From JAHBVL01 sp963712055 (lineage in GTDB: Bacteria; Chloroflexota; Chloroflexia; Thermomicrobiales; UBA6265): a stretch of DNA of 64,000 nucleotides. The first letter of the stretch is position 1; the number at the start of each line of letters is the position of its first letter. The stretch is from the NCBI GenBank assembly GCA_963712055.1, contig CAVQGN010000003.1, positions 620,001 to 684,000 of the forward strand. Direction: 5' to 3'. Shown one piece after another: positions 15,782 through 24,462 of the stretch. The notes beneath the pieces were generated by a model, which had not been told where the DNA came from, made no database searches, and saw only the letters and a program-made list of their open reading frames with translations. A program made the translations under genes and the position numbers.

Positions 15782-17008
15782 ATGCGGGCGCGGTTCGGAG
15801 AATCCGGAGGACTGAGCGTTCTGCTGGCGCTCTCGATCGCCGAACCGGTTTCCTGGGGCGTGCTTTATTACGCTTATCCGGTCTTCATTGGACCGATGGA
15901 AGCGGAGTTCGGCTGGTCGCAAGGTGGGGTGACCGGCGCGTTTTCGCTGTCGCTCCTGGCCGCTGGTCTGGCGGCGGTGCCAATCGGTCGCTGGCTTGAT
16001 GACCACGATCCCCGCTGGTTGATGACATCAGGTTCGATTGGGGCGGTGATTCTGTTGATTGCCTGGTCGCGAATCGAATCACTCCTCCAGCTCTATCTCG
16101 TCTGGATCGGGTTGGGGGTCGTTTCGGCAGCAGTGCTCTACGAACCAGCATTTGCCACGATTGCGCGCTGGTTTTCCTCAAATCGGGCGCGCGCCCTGGC
16201 TGTTCTCTCGTTTGGCGGTGGGATGGCGAGCGTCATATTTCTGCCGCTGTCTGCCAGCCTGGTTGATCGCCTCGACTGGCGAGAAGCGGTTCTGGTTCTG
16301 ACGGTCATCCTGGCGGCGGTGACAATTCCTCTCCACGCGCTTTTTGTCCGATTTCCGGTGCGTCCGCTGACTTCCGGCGGCGCGCGAGCATCAGCAGCCC
16401 GGCTCGGGACCCGCAAACTTGTCCATCTCCGGTCATTTCAACGTCTTTCGATCGGCTCCGTGATCGCGATGTTCGTTCTGGTCGCCACGTCATATCACAT
16501 CGTGCCGCTTCTGATCGCGCGCGGGTTTTCGCCCGCGTATGCGGGTCTCGCCGCTGGAGCGATCGGCTTGTTCGCGTTGCCGGGGAGGTTGATCACCGCG
16601 CCGCTGGCTGATCGGTTACCCGCCAACGTAGTGCTGGCCGGAATTTTCGCTTGCCAAGCCGCCGGTCTCCTGTTTCTGCTGCTGTCCGGGACTTGGGCGA
16701 TCTGGGCTTTTGTGGTTCTGTTCGGCTTGGGTTTTGGGGCGATTTCGCCGGTGCGGGCGGCGCTGGTGGCCGATCTCTATGGGGTGGCTGCTTTCGCCGG
16801 AATCAGTGGTGTCCTGGCGATGTTCGTGGCGCTGGCGCGAGCCGGAGCGCCGATTGCGACGAGCCTGTTTCAGACTCGCCGCGGGTATGACGCGCTGGTG
16901 GTGGGACTGGTCGGAATGCTCCTGGTAGCGATGCTTTTCATTCTCGACGTCAGCGCGGGTGATGAGCACACGGCTAGACGAATGGGAGGGGAAACATTTC
17001 CCTCTTGA
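15782..17008 (+). CDS. Major facilitator superfamily transporter
   Basis: The 408-residue protein has twelve predicted transmembrane segments, with a typical MFS loop between helices 2 and 3 (PIGRWLDDHDPRWLM) and a Pro/Gly-rich second half. Length and helix pattern fit monocarboxylate- or oxalate-type carriers, but the substrate cannot be read off. GAGGCATGC lies directly upstream of the ATG. It is followed by a separate promoter for the VOC gene, so it is probably a single-gene unit. Confidence 0.88.
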   Translation: MRARFGESGGLSVLLALSIAEPVSWGVLYYAYPVFIGPMEAEFGWSQGGVTGAFSLSLLAAGLAAVPIGRWLDDHDPRWLMTSGSIGAVILLIAWSRIESLLQLYLVWIGLGVVSAAVLYEPAFATIARWFSSNRARALAVLSFGGGMASVIFLPLSASLVDRLDWREAVLVLTVILAAVTIPLHALFVRFPVRPLTSGGARASAARLGTRKLVHLRSFQRLSIGSVIAMFVLVATSYHIVPLLIARGFSPAYAGLAAGAIGLFALPGRLITAPLADRLPANVVLAGIFACQAAGLLFLLLSGTWAIWAFVVLFGLGFGAISPVRAALVADLYGVAAFAGISGVLAMFVALARAGAPIATSLFQTRRGYDALVVGLVGMLLVAMLFILDVSAGDEHTARRMGGETFPS

Positions 17009-17033
17009 CGTAAGCGAACATCTGTTCTATCGT
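17005..17033 (+). promoter_or_regulatory. Probable sigma-70 promoter for the tandem-VOC gene
   Basis: TTGACG (17005-17010), a 17-base spacer and TATCGT (17028-17033) begin at the stop of the MFS gene. The coding start is 55 bases further, with AAGGAG in front of ATG 17088. Confidence 0.6.
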
Positions 17034-17087
17034 GATTGAAACCCTGAGTTCGTGTTCCGTTTCAACCACCGCAAGGAGTAATGAGCA

Positions 17088-17828
17088 ATGAGCAATAGTC
17101 GATTTGTCTGGCGCGATCTGATGACCACTGACGTGGAAGTGTCGAAACCGTTTTATCAGGCGTTGTTCGAGTGGGAAACCACCAGTCGCGATATGGGCGA
17201 TTTTGGTGCATACGAGAGTTTCATCGCTGGTTCCGAGGGGTTGGGCGGTGTCGTCCAGCTTGATGCAGAGCACGGATTGCCGTCGCACTGGATCTCCTAT
17301 ATCAGTTGCGAGGATGTCGATGCATTCTGCGCCAAAGCGACGGATATGGGCGCAACGATCGGCGTCCCTCCAACCGACATCCCGGGAGTCGGGCGGTTTG
17401 CCGTTGTCGCCGATCCGCAGGGCGCCTGGTTTTCTCCTTTCCAGGATACGAGTGGAACCGACGGGTCGACGGATGGCAAGAACGTGGTCTGGAACGAACT
17501 GATGACCACTGATCTGGACGGCGCTGTTGCGTTCTACACGGCGATGTTCGGATGGACGTCGCAGGTGATGGATGTCGGCACAGGGCCGTACACAATCTTC
17601 ATGGATGGCGAAACGATGGTCGCAGGCGCTGGTAAAGCCGAAGAAAGCATGCCGATGTCCGCCTGGGTCATTTATTTCGGGGCCGAGGATGCTGATCGCA
17701 GCGCTGACCGCATTTCAGAACTTGGTGGAACGGTGCTTTTCCCGGTGATGGAGGTGCCATCGGTGGGGCGAATGACCTGGGCCACCGATCCAGCCGGGGC
17801 CGTTTTTGCGATCATGCAGGAGAGTTAA
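17088..17828 (+). CDS. VOC superfamily protein with two glyoxalase-like domains
   Basis: The 246 residues comprise two VOC modules (about 5-122 and 135-244), each beginning with the same pattern (FVWRDLMTTDVEVSKPFYQALF; VVWNELMTTDLDGAVAFYTAMFGW) and ending with VVADPQGAWFSPFQ or ATDPAGAVFAIMQ. Two-domain VOC proteins of this class are widespread in actinobacteria and Chloroflexota; some act as lyases or antibiotic-binding proteins. It is the first of two related genes in the same direction, the next at 18005, which suggests a local duplication. Confidence 0.88.
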   Translation: MSNSRFVWRDLMTTDVEVSKPFYQALFEWETTSRDMGDFGAYESFIAGSEGLGGVVQLDAEHGLPSHWISYISCEDVDAFCAKATDMGATIGVPPTDIPGVGRFAVVADPQGAWFSPFQDTSGTDGSTDGKNVVWNELMTTDLDGAVAFYTAMFGWTSQVMDVGTGPYTIFMDGETMVAGAGKAEESMPMSAWVIYFGAEDADRSADRISELGGTVLFPVMEVPSVGRMTWATDPAGAVFAIMQES

Positions 17829-18004
17829 GCCCGGCAACAGCGGCCCACACTGCTGGTTGTGTATCAGCCAGGTGCGGGTTGAGGAAATGGCGCGTTCTGA
17901 TCCAGGTACGCGCACCATTTGCTCCTCGGGTTGCACGTTCAATGTCCAGTAGACTGCCAGATCGTAGGTAGCTCTCGAAGGAGTGGCAGGCGAAGGGAGG
18001 TATC

Positions 18005-18781
18005 GTGAACGACGCATTGATGGGTCGTTTCGGCTGGCATGACCTGATGACAACCGAGATCGACGGAAGCATTGCATTCTATGGCGATCTCTTCGGCTGG
18101 TCATTCGACGATCCCAGGACTGATGGCTATAGACTGGTGAGAGATCGGACAGGTCTTGATTTTGGAGGGCTTTTACCCTGGCCGCAAAGTGGCTCGACCA
18201 TGGCAGCCTGGGCAGGCTATGTGCTGGTCGAGAACGCTGACCAGACCGCTGCTCAGGTTCTGGCGGGTGATGGACAGCTCGTGATGCCAGTCGCGGATTT
18301 CCCGGATGGGCGGCTGGCACCAATTCTCGATCCGGACGGCGCTGATTGCGTCATCTTTCAGCCGGAGATGGACAACGACATGTCGCCGCAAGGAAGCGGC
18401 GGGGCTGGCGGGGCCGTTTGCTGGAACGAATTGATTGCTCACGACATCGAGATCGCGACAGAGTTCTATCGGGAGTGCTTCGGCTGGGAGTTCGATCCCC
18501 AAGTGGTCGCGAACCGGGGGTATGCGGTCGCGCGGTTCGACGGTCGGCCCGTCGCCGGAGTATTCCAACCGGCCACGCCGCCGGAGCGTTCGGGATGGGT
18601 TGCCTATTTCTCCTGTGAAGATATTGAGACCGCTGTCGCTCGAGCGATCGACGGCGGCGCCACCCTCGCCCATCCAGTGAAGTCAATGGCTGGAATCGGG
18701 GCGACATGCTGGATCCAGGACCCATTTGGGGCGTTGTTTGGTTTGATGAACCCGGCCGAGGGTTGGTTAGATCGACTCTAG
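18005..18781 (+). CDS. VOC superfamily protein with two glyoxalase-like domains (paralogue of the preceding gene)
   Basis: The start is GTG 18005, with GGGAGG 5 bases upstream. The 258 residues again form two VOC modules: GWHDLMTTEIDGSIAFYGDLFGW at the front and VCWNELIAHDIEIATEFYRECFGW in the second half. Each ends with a DPxGA element (ILDPDGADCVIFQ; IQDPFGALFGLMN). Similarity to the gene at 17088 is clear over the entire length, so the pair arose by duplication. The 176-bp gap between them holds no gene. Confidence 0.88.
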   Translation: MNDALMGRFGWHDLMTTEIDGSIAFYGDLFGWSFDDPRTDGYRLVRDRTGLDFGGLLPWPQSGSTMAAWAGYVLVENADQTAAQVLAGDGQLVMPVADFPDGRLAPILDPDGADCVIFQPEMDNDMSPQGSGGAGGAVCWNELIAHDIEIATEFYRECFGWEFDPQVVANRGYAVARFDGRPVAGVFQPATPPERSGWVAYFSCEDIETAVARAIDGGATLAHPVKSMAGIGATCWIQDPFGALFGLMNPAEGWLDRL

Positions 18782-18864
18782 ATGACCCTTTTCGCCTGAA
18801 GGTGGCGGTGGTAGGCTGCATGGCAGGTACGAGGGAGTCTCAAATCATTCAGGAGGTCAATACC

Positions 18865-19290
18865 ATGGCCATCACACTCGATACGACAACCGAGTTCGGA
18901 ACACGAGTCCAGCATCGTCTCGAGAACGACCAGATCGCCTGGTTGACCACGATCGACGCGAATGGGATGCCCCAACCGGTCCCGATCTGGTTTTTCTGGG
19001 ACGGTGTTTCTGTGCTGATCTACAGCCAGCCTGACCAGGCGAAACTGCGAAACATCGCCCGCTCCCCGTTGGTTTCCCTCCATTTCGATAGCGACGGCCA
19101 TGGAGGCGATATCGTCGTTTTCGCGGCTCATGCGGCGGTCGACGACGCTGTTCCGCTGGCGATCGATCATCCGGCCTATCTGGAGAAATACCATGCCGGC
19201 ATCCTCAGTATCGGGATGACCGACCTGACGTTTTCTGAAACTTACAGCGTGCCGATTGTGCTGACCCTCGACAAGGTGCGGGGTCATTGA
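18865..19290 (+). CDS. PPOX-class split beta-barrel protein (FMN/F420-dependent oxidoreductase-like)
   Basis: From ATG 18865 (AGGAGG 7 bases upstream) the protein has 141 residues and the split-barrel pattern: QIAWLTTIDANGMPQPVPIWFFWDG, YSQPDQAKLRNIARSPLVSLHFD and a C-terminal region near residue 125. The longer open frame overlaps the preceding VOC gene and is not used. Similar proteins in F420-producing bacteria are annotated as F420-dependent; the cofactor cannot be told here. It lies between the VOC pair and an aminotransferase in the same direction. Confidence 0.85.
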   Translation: MAITLDTTTEFGTRVQHRLENDQIAWLTTIDANGMPQPVPIWFFWDGVSVLIYSQPDQAKLRNIARSPLVSLHFDSDGHGGDIVVFAAHAAVDDAVPLAIDHPAYLEKYHAGILSIGMTDLTFSETYSVPIVLTLDKVRGH

Positions 19291-19314
19291 GACCGGAACA
19301 AGAGGGATGAATCG

Positions 19315-20631
19315 GTGACCAGCGAGCTACTCAACGAGACTCAGTTTCAGAAAGCGACGCAGGTGCTGGCCAGCGGGGTGTCGGCCGGGATGCGCCTCAA
19401 TCCCTATATCGGGATGCCGCTCTATATCGAGCGAGGAGAGGGTCCTTATCTCTATGGGACCGACGGCAAACGCTATATCGATCTGAACATGTCCAATGGC
19501 GCCGCGTTACTGGGACATGACCATCCCAGCGTTCGGGATGCTGTGATCCACGGAACGGAACTGGGGATTATCTGCGCGGCCGAAACTCCCTATCACGAGG
19601 AACTGGCGAGTCGACTAGTCGACATTATCCCTGCTGCGGAACGGGTCCGATTTTCCAGCGTCGGGGGCGAAGTGACGAGTGTCGCCTTACGGATCGCGCG
19701 CGCGGCGACTGGGCGGGATAAATACCTCAAGTTCGACGGTCACTTTCATGGATTGACAGAAGCCTGGCTCTATCGGCGGTCGAACCCACTCGATCAGTCG
19801 AGTCCCATCGTGCCATCATCCGAAGGCGTGCCTGCCAGCGGCGCCGCCGACGTCGTCATGGTTCCATGGAACGATGTCGATGCGTTCGAGCAGGCGATGC
19901 GGGCGCATGGCCAAACGTTGGCGGCGGTTTTCTGTGAACCGATCCATTACAACGCCGGGTGTATTCCTCCCTCGGATGGTTTTCTTGAACTCCTGAGAAC
20001 GCGGACGGCAGAGCACGGGATCGTACTCGTGTTCGATGAGGTGCTGTCTGGTTTTCGCACCAACATCGGCGGCGTTTCAGCCCAGTATGGGGTGACGCCT
20101 GATCTCACGACCCACGCCAAGGCGCTTGCGAACGGAATGCCACTGTCTTCGGTGTCAGGTCGGGCTGACTTGATGCAGATGGTGACACCATCTGGTGGTG
20201 TCGCCCATAGTGGCACGTATTCCGGTCACTTGCTGAGTGTGCTGGCAGCCCTGGCGACCCTCGATCAACTCCAGACACCCGGTGCCTATGATCGCTTGCT
20301 CGCGAGAGCAGATCGGTTTTACGCCGATCTTCAGGCTGTTTTCGAACGGACCGGGTTACCGGTGATGGTACAGGGCAAGGGCGCGCGATTCGGTCTCTAT
20401 TTTGGACGCACGGAACCTGTCCGAACCTGGTCGGATGCGCTCGGTCATGACCATGAAATGAATCAGGAATTCGTGCGAGGGTGTCTGGCTTGCGGTGTTT
20501 CGATTCATGGCTACACTCGCCAGGGACCTCCTGGCCACGCGGGTTTCTCGTTCGCCCATAGTGACGCGGATTTCGCCGAGATTCTGAACGTGGCAGAAGC
20601 CGTTTCGGCAGAAATGGCGAGGAATCGGTAG
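19315..20631 (+). CDS. Class III PLP-dependent aminotransferase (glutamate-1-semialdehyde aminomutase-like)
   Basis: The 438 residues follow the class III fold: GPYLYGTDGKRYIDLNMSNG near 43-62, RFSSVGGEVTSVALRIARAATGR (112-134) for phosphate binding, VLVFDEVLSG (DE at 241-242) and the likely PLP lysine K269 in THAKALANGMPLS. The closest type is the glutamate-1-semialdehyde aminomutase-like group, but the usual glutamate in the phosphate motif (GSEA) is changed to GGEV, so it is unlikely to be HemL itself. Start is GTG 19315. It follows the PPOX gene by 24 bp. Substrate unknown. Confidence 0.88.
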   Translation: MTSELLNETQFQKATQVLASGVSAGMRLNPYIGMPLYIERGEGPYLYGTDGKRYIDLNMSNGAALLGHDHPSVRDAVIHGTELGIICAAETPYHEELASRLVDIIPAAERVRFSSVGGEVTSVALRIARAATGRDKYLKFDGHFHGLTEAWLYRRSNPLDQSSPIVPSSEGVPASGAADVVMVPWNDVDAFEQAMRAHGQTLAAVFCEPIHYNAGCIPPSDGFLELLRTRTAEHGIVLVFDEVLSGFRTNIGGVSAQYGVTPDLTTHAKALANGMPLSSVSGRADLMQMVTPSGGVAHSGTYSGHLLSVLAALATLDQLQTPGAYDRLLARADRFYADLQAVFERTGLPVMVQGKGARFGLYFGRTEPVRTWSDALGHDHEMNQEFVRGCLACGVSIHGYTRQGPPGHAGFSFAHSDADFAEILNVAEAVSAEMARNR

Positions 20632-20758
20632 TCGTCAAGCCCTCACGGTGAAGAACGATTTGACAACGTAGCCGGGACTGCGAAATCGGTTCATTGGCGT
20701 GCGTGCAGCCAAGGCCGTGTGGGATACTTTCTGGCTGCCTCAGTGATCGTCACAATCG

Positions 20759-21691
20759 GTGACAGGATGGGGCGCCAGGAGACCAGCCATTTCATCGCTC
20801 GTTCCGCAAACACCGCCTGAACAAAAGGAACTGACCAGGTTACTCTTCGAGATCGCCGTTGAGCGCCGCAAACTGACGGCTCGGCTCGACGAACGGGAAG
20901 CGCTTGAACTGCTGCTCAGCCAGTTCGCTGCCGAGGTGAAAACCCGGGTTGGCGATCTCAAGGAAGAGATCCGAACGCTCCGGGCAAAACTCGAGGAAAT
21001 GCGACACCTCCTCGCCCGCCTGAAAGAAAACCCGGACATTGCACCAGCCGAGGTCGAGCGCGAATACGCCGAATTGATCGACGACGTAATCGATGAAGCG
21101 AACGGGTACGGCTTCAATGGCCGAGCGGAACGTCCCCCGTCGCGAGCCTTGCCCGCCCGGCCTTCTGCGTCCGTCGAAACGACTCGCGAGGTCATGAGGA
21201 TCTACCGCATCCTGGCCAAGCGCTATCACCCGGATCTCGCCCGCAGCCCGGCCGAACGCGACCGGCGGACAGAGTTGATGCTGCGCATCAACGTGGCCTA
21301 TCGCGATCACGACTTGCCGACCCTGCAAACCATCCTGCTTGAAACCCAAAGTGAAGGACCAGTCACCGCCAGCGATCTGGTTCGGCAGCGACTCGCGTGG
21401 GCCCAGCACGAGTTGACCCGGATCAAACGGGAGCTGCTCGCGACCGACTATCGAATTCGGGTGTTGTCCGAATCCGAAGGTTATCAACTCTGGGAAACCC
21501 AGCAGAAAACGGGAACGGCGCTCGACGAGCTCGAAAAGCGAACCCGTGAACGATTGCAGCGCGAACGCGTTCGAGTCGAAGACGCGTCCGCCCAATATGT
21601 GCGTATGTCAGCGCGCCGACAGGTGACACTGCGGCGAGCTGCAGAGCGTTTGTCATCCGCTGAGCCAGTGGGCAGTCCTGGTAGCGATTAA
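20759..21691 (+). CDS. Coiled-coil protein with an embedded J-domain (DnaJ-like)
   Basis: The 310-residue protein has long charged coiled-coil stretches (about 20-115 and 205-295) on either side of a J-domain core. In the core, helix II with the HPD tripeptide is clear: MRIYRILAKRYHPDLARS (near residue 145-162), followed by ELMLRINVAYRDHD. HPD is the part that stimulates DnaK. There is no Gly/Phe region or zinc domain, so it is not DnaJ but a specialised J-protein. Start GTG 20759 is tentative. Partner unknown; it stands convergent with osmC. Confidence 0.82.
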   Translation: MTGWGARRPAISSLVPQTPPEQKELTRLLFEIAVERRKLTARLDEREALELLLSQFAAEVKTRVGDLKEEIRTLRAKLEEMRHLLARLKENPDIAPAEVEREYAELIDDVIDEANGYGFNGRAERPPSRALPARPSASVETTREVMRIYRILAKRYHPDLARSPAERDRRTELMLRINVAYRDHDLPTLQTILLETQSEGPVTASDLVRQRLAWAQHELTRIKRELLATDYRIRVLSESEGYQLWETQQKTGTALDELEKRTRERLQRERVRVEDASAQYVRMSARRQVTLRRAAERLSSAEPVGSPGSD

Positions 21692-21739
21692 GAACCAACA
21701 CATTACTGCAACTAGCGCATAGAGGCTTCGCGCTTTGCA

Positions 21740-21769
21740 GTTCACAACGACGTCGACGTCGTTGTGAAC
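21740..21769. terminator. Perfect 30-bp palindrome covering the end of the OsmC gene
   Basis: GTTCACAACGACGTC and GACGTCGTTGTGAAC are exact reverse complements with no spacer. On the minus strand it encodes the last eight residues (FTTTSTSL) and the stop codon of OsmC. It lies in the convergent gap with the J-domain gene. There is no T-run beyond it, so it may be a terminator stem or a protein site. Confidence 0.55.
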
Positions 21770-22278
21770 GTACTTTCCATGGTCGGTGAGTTTCTGAGGG
21801 TCGACGCGACGACGCAGTATTGCTCAGCCCGGCGTGCCAGTCGCTCAAGCCGATCCGCTGGCGCGTCTGCAGTCACATGCACGCTGGTGCGAATCTCCTG
21901 GAAACCGACGGGGACTTCGGCGTCAATCCCCATCGTGCCCAGAAAATCCATATCTCCTTCAACAACGATTTCGACACTGTCGAGTGTGATCCCCATCACG
22001 CCAGCAACCATGCGCAGGGTGATTTCCTGGCATGCTGCCAGGGAGGCGAGGAGGAGATCGCCGGAGCAGGGAGCATCTCCGAACCCTCCCGCGAACGGAT
22101 GGGCGCTGCTCGTCCAGGTCCACGATGGGTCGGCGTCGGCGGCAACGGTCGAGCGCATGGGATGATTGCCGCTGGTGACGCTGCGAACCGAGATCGTGGT
22201 CTGACCAGAGGCAGGGTCAGTGGAGTATTGAGCTTTCAGCGGTGCTTGTCGTTCACGGAGATCGATTGCATCACTCAT
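21742..22278 (-). CDS. OsmC family protein
   Basis: The 178-residue protein has the OsmC/Ohr fold. It shows a central Cys pair context: GDAPCSGDLLLASLAACQEITLRM (Cys at about residues 71 and 83), as in OsmC peroxidases that reduce organic hydroperoxides with a reactive cysteine, and a second conserved region near ERLARRAEQYCVVASTLR with another cysteine. The N-terminal strands are typical. Its 3' end is inside a perfect palindrome. It is divergent from the small membrane protein at 22378. Confidence 0.9.
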   Translation of the reverse strand: MSDAIDLRERQAPLKAQYSTDPASGQTTISVRSVTSGNHPMRSTVAADADPSWTWTSSAHPFAGGFGDAPCSGDLLLASLAACQEITLRMVAGVMGITLDSVEIVVEGDMDFLGTMGIDAEVPVGFQEIRTSVHVTADAPADRLERLARRAEQYCVVASTLRNSPTMESTFTTTSTSL

Positions 22279-22377
22279 TTGCAGATCCTTTCGTCGGAAA
22301 CAGCGGCTCAGTTACGATATCCGATTAGCATAGACGGCAAATCCGCGTGGTGGCGGCGCTTGCAGGGTGGTACGAGC

Positions 22378-22728
22378 GTGTTCAGTGGGTCGATCCGGTC
22401 ACAATCCTGGTTTGCGATGCTCGTTCCGCTGGGAGTGATGCTGGGTGGCGGGATACTCGTTGATCTACTGCCAATCAGCGGCGCCTTCTGGATCGTGTTT
22501 TATCTGGCAGCGGCGTTCCTGGCTGGCTGGATGTTACCGCGACGGGAGGGACTCTGGGTGGTGCTGATTGCCACGATCGTCGTGATGATCGGCACGGCAA
22601 TCGTCGCCAATGACCAATCTCATGCTATTGGCGGACCGGTGCCAATCCTGGAAACGCTTTTCGTGGTGACGTTGCCGATGACGGTACTCGTTCTGGTTGG
22701 GGGATCACGCAAACGAAAGCGAGCCTAG
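22378..22728 (+). CDS. Hypothetical membrane protein
   Basis: From GTG 22378 (AGGGTGG 8 bases upstream) the protein has 116 residues and four hydrophobic segments: AMLVPLGVMLGGGILVDLL, WIVFYLAAAFLAGWMLP, VVLIATIVVMIGTAIVA and TLFVVTLPMTVLVLVGG, ending in a basic tail SRKRKRA. The same frame is open far to the left, but that part is the antisense of osmC and is not coding. No family is recognised. The next gene begins 123 bp further. Confidence 0.65.
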   Translation: MFSGSIRSQSWFAMLVPLGVMLGGGILVDLLPISGAFWIVFYLAAAFLAGWMLPRREGLWVVLIATIVVMIGTAIVANDQSHAIGGPVPILETLFVVTLPMTVLVLVGGSRKRKRA

Positions 22729-22851
22729 CGAGTTGTGGCTCGAAGCAAACTATGGGTCCGCGATCCATGTGCCAGTCGATGGTTCGTCCACGCGTGGGTA
22801 GGGGTGCGAGTCTTGACGTCCGATCGGTTGTTTGTTTGGAGGAGAGTTCCC

Positions 22852-24063
22852 GTGAAAGTCACCAAAATCGAAACCATCTGGCTCGAAGAGTTCACGAATG
22901 TCCTCTGGATACGGGTCCACACCGACGAAGGCGTCATCGGGCTCGGAGAAACGTTTTTCGGTGCGGAAGCGGTTGAAGCCTATATCCACGAGAGTCTGGC
23001 TCCATACCTGATCGGCCAAGATCCGCTAGCCATCGATCTCCACAGCCGCTCGCTGTATGGCTATGTTGGGTACCGTTCCTCAGGCGTCGAGATGCGAGGC
23101 AACTCGGCGCTCGATATTGCCCTCTGGGACATCCTCGGTAAGGTCACGAACCAACCGATCTACCAGCTACTCGGGGGACGCTCGCGCGACAGGGTCCGGA
23201 CCTACAACACCTGTGCTGGCTATCGCTATGTCCGCGCCAAACCGAAGCAAGCCGTCGAGAACTGGGGGTTGCCGTCGGCAGGATCAGAAGGACCGTACGA
23301 AGACCTCGACGCTTTCCTGAACCGTGCGGACGAACTGGCGCTCGATCTGATGAGCCAGGGGATCACCGGCATGAAGATCTGGCCGTTCGATCCGGCGGCT
23401 GAGGCGTCCAAAGGCCTCTACATCTCCAACAAGGATCTCGATCTCGCGCTGGAACCGTTCCGCAAAATTCGCTCCGCCGTTGGCATGGACATGGACATCA
23501 TGGTCGAGTTCCATTCGATGTGGAATCTTCCGACCGCTAAAAAGATCGCTCGGGCACTGGAGGAATTCGAACCGTTCTGGTATGAGGATCCGCTCAAAGC
23601 CGACAACATCGATGCCCTCGCGGACTATGCTGCCTCGACGTTTGTGCCAACCACGGTCAGTGAAACACTCGCAACCCGATGGTCATTTCGTGAAGTCATG
23701 CAGGCGAAAGCAGCCGGGATCATCATGCTCGATCTCTCGTGGTGCGGTGGGATCTCCGAGGCCAAAAAGATCGCGGGAATGGCGGAAGCCCATCAACTCC
23801 CGGTGGCCCCGCACGATTGCACCGGCCCAGTTGTGCTGATGGCATCGATGCATCTCTCATTGAACGCGATGAACGCGATGATCCAGGAGAGTGTGCGCGC
23901 GTTCTACACGGGTTGGTACAAGGAATTGGTAACCGAACTCCCAGACTTCGAAAATGGCTATCTGAATCTGCCCGGCAAACCTGGGCTCGGGACGGAATTG
24001 TTACCGGATCTTCATAAACGCCCGGACGCCCGTCAGCGGTTCTCGACCATCGCCACGCTCTAG
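22852..24063 (+). CDS. Enolase-superfamily (mandelate racemase/muconate lactonizing) dehydratase-like protein
   Basis: The start is GTG 22852, with GGAGGAGAG 6 bases upstream. The 403 residues show the capping domain (KVTKIETIWLEEF) and the barrel. The base region is GMKIWPFD; metal-binding blocks are DIMVEFHS, EPFWYEDP and VSETLATRW; a late His lies in APHDCTGP. Members of this type with a KIWPFD block are mostly annotated as sugar-acid dehydratases. The 3' end overlaps the convergent TfoX-like gene by 4 bp. A second superfamily member is at 58257. Confidence 0.88.
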   Translation: MKVTKIETIWLEEFTNVLWIRVHTDEGVIGLGETFFGAEAVEAYIHESLAPYLIGQDPLAIDLHSRSLYGYVGYRSSGVEMRGNSALDIALWDILGKVTNQPIYQLLGGRSRDRVRTYNTCAGYRYVRAKPKQAVENWGLPSAGSEGPYEDLDAFLNRADELALDLMSQGITGMKIWPFDPAAEASKGLYISNKDLDLALEPFRKIRSAVGMDMDIMVEFHSMWNLPTAKKIARALEEFEPFWYEDPLKADNIDALADYAASTFVPTTVSETLATRWSFREVMQAKAAGIIMLDLSWCGGISEAKKIAGMAEAHQLPVAPHDCTGPVVLMASMHLSLNAMNAMIQESVRAFYTGWYKELVTELPDFENGYLNLPGKPGLGTELLPDLHKRPDARQRFSTIATL

Positions 24064-24404
24064 TCTCGGATTTTGGATTTCGGAGGGAAGGTTTGGGCAT
24101 AGGCGACTCCGCGGTCGATCCATCGCTTGAGGTCGGCATCGCTGTCGAGTTGTGCGGGATCGATCAGAACCCAGCCCTTCATCGGTTTGCCGGAGAGATC
24201 GAATTCACGGGCTTCAGGATGGGTTAGCGCTTCGATTGCATCAGTCTGGTCGAGCCGAACAAAGAGCAGGTCGCCAGAAACCCCGCAAGCGAGGTTTCCG
24301 TTGATCAGGTACGCAATCCCGCCGAACATTTTTCGTTGGTCAGCTCCGGGTTCTACCAACAGGTAGTCCCAAACCTCGCTTGCAAGATGCTCGTCGTAAG
24401 CCAT
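24060..24404 (-). CDS. TfoX/Sxy N-terminal domain protein
   Basis: The 114-residue protein matches the N-terminal TfoX domain (KMFGGIAYLINGNLACGVSGDLLFVRLD, then GWVLIDPAQLDSDADLKRWIDRGVAYAQT). In Haemophilus and E. coli full-length Sxy/TfoX controls competence; stand-alone N-domain proteins are common elsewhere and their role is unknown. AAAGGA precedes the ATG. It is convergent and overlapping with the enolase-superfamily gene. Confidence 0.88.
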   Translation of the reverse strand: MAYDEHLASEVWDYLLVEPGADQRKMFGGIAYLINGNLACGVSGDLLFVRLDQTDAIEALTHPEAREFDLSGKPMKGWVLIDPAQLDSDADLKRWIDRGVAYAQTFPPKSKIRD

Positions 24405-24462
24405 CGCGACTGGTCCTTTCGTTTTGTCCTGGTCCCGGCTAGAGACAGAAACTCACCTTGGA

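Noticed and set aside
21820..22377. Long N-terminal part of the membrane protein frame at 22378
   Set aside because: It is antisense to osmC and lacks any sign of coding; only the last 116 residues look like a protein.
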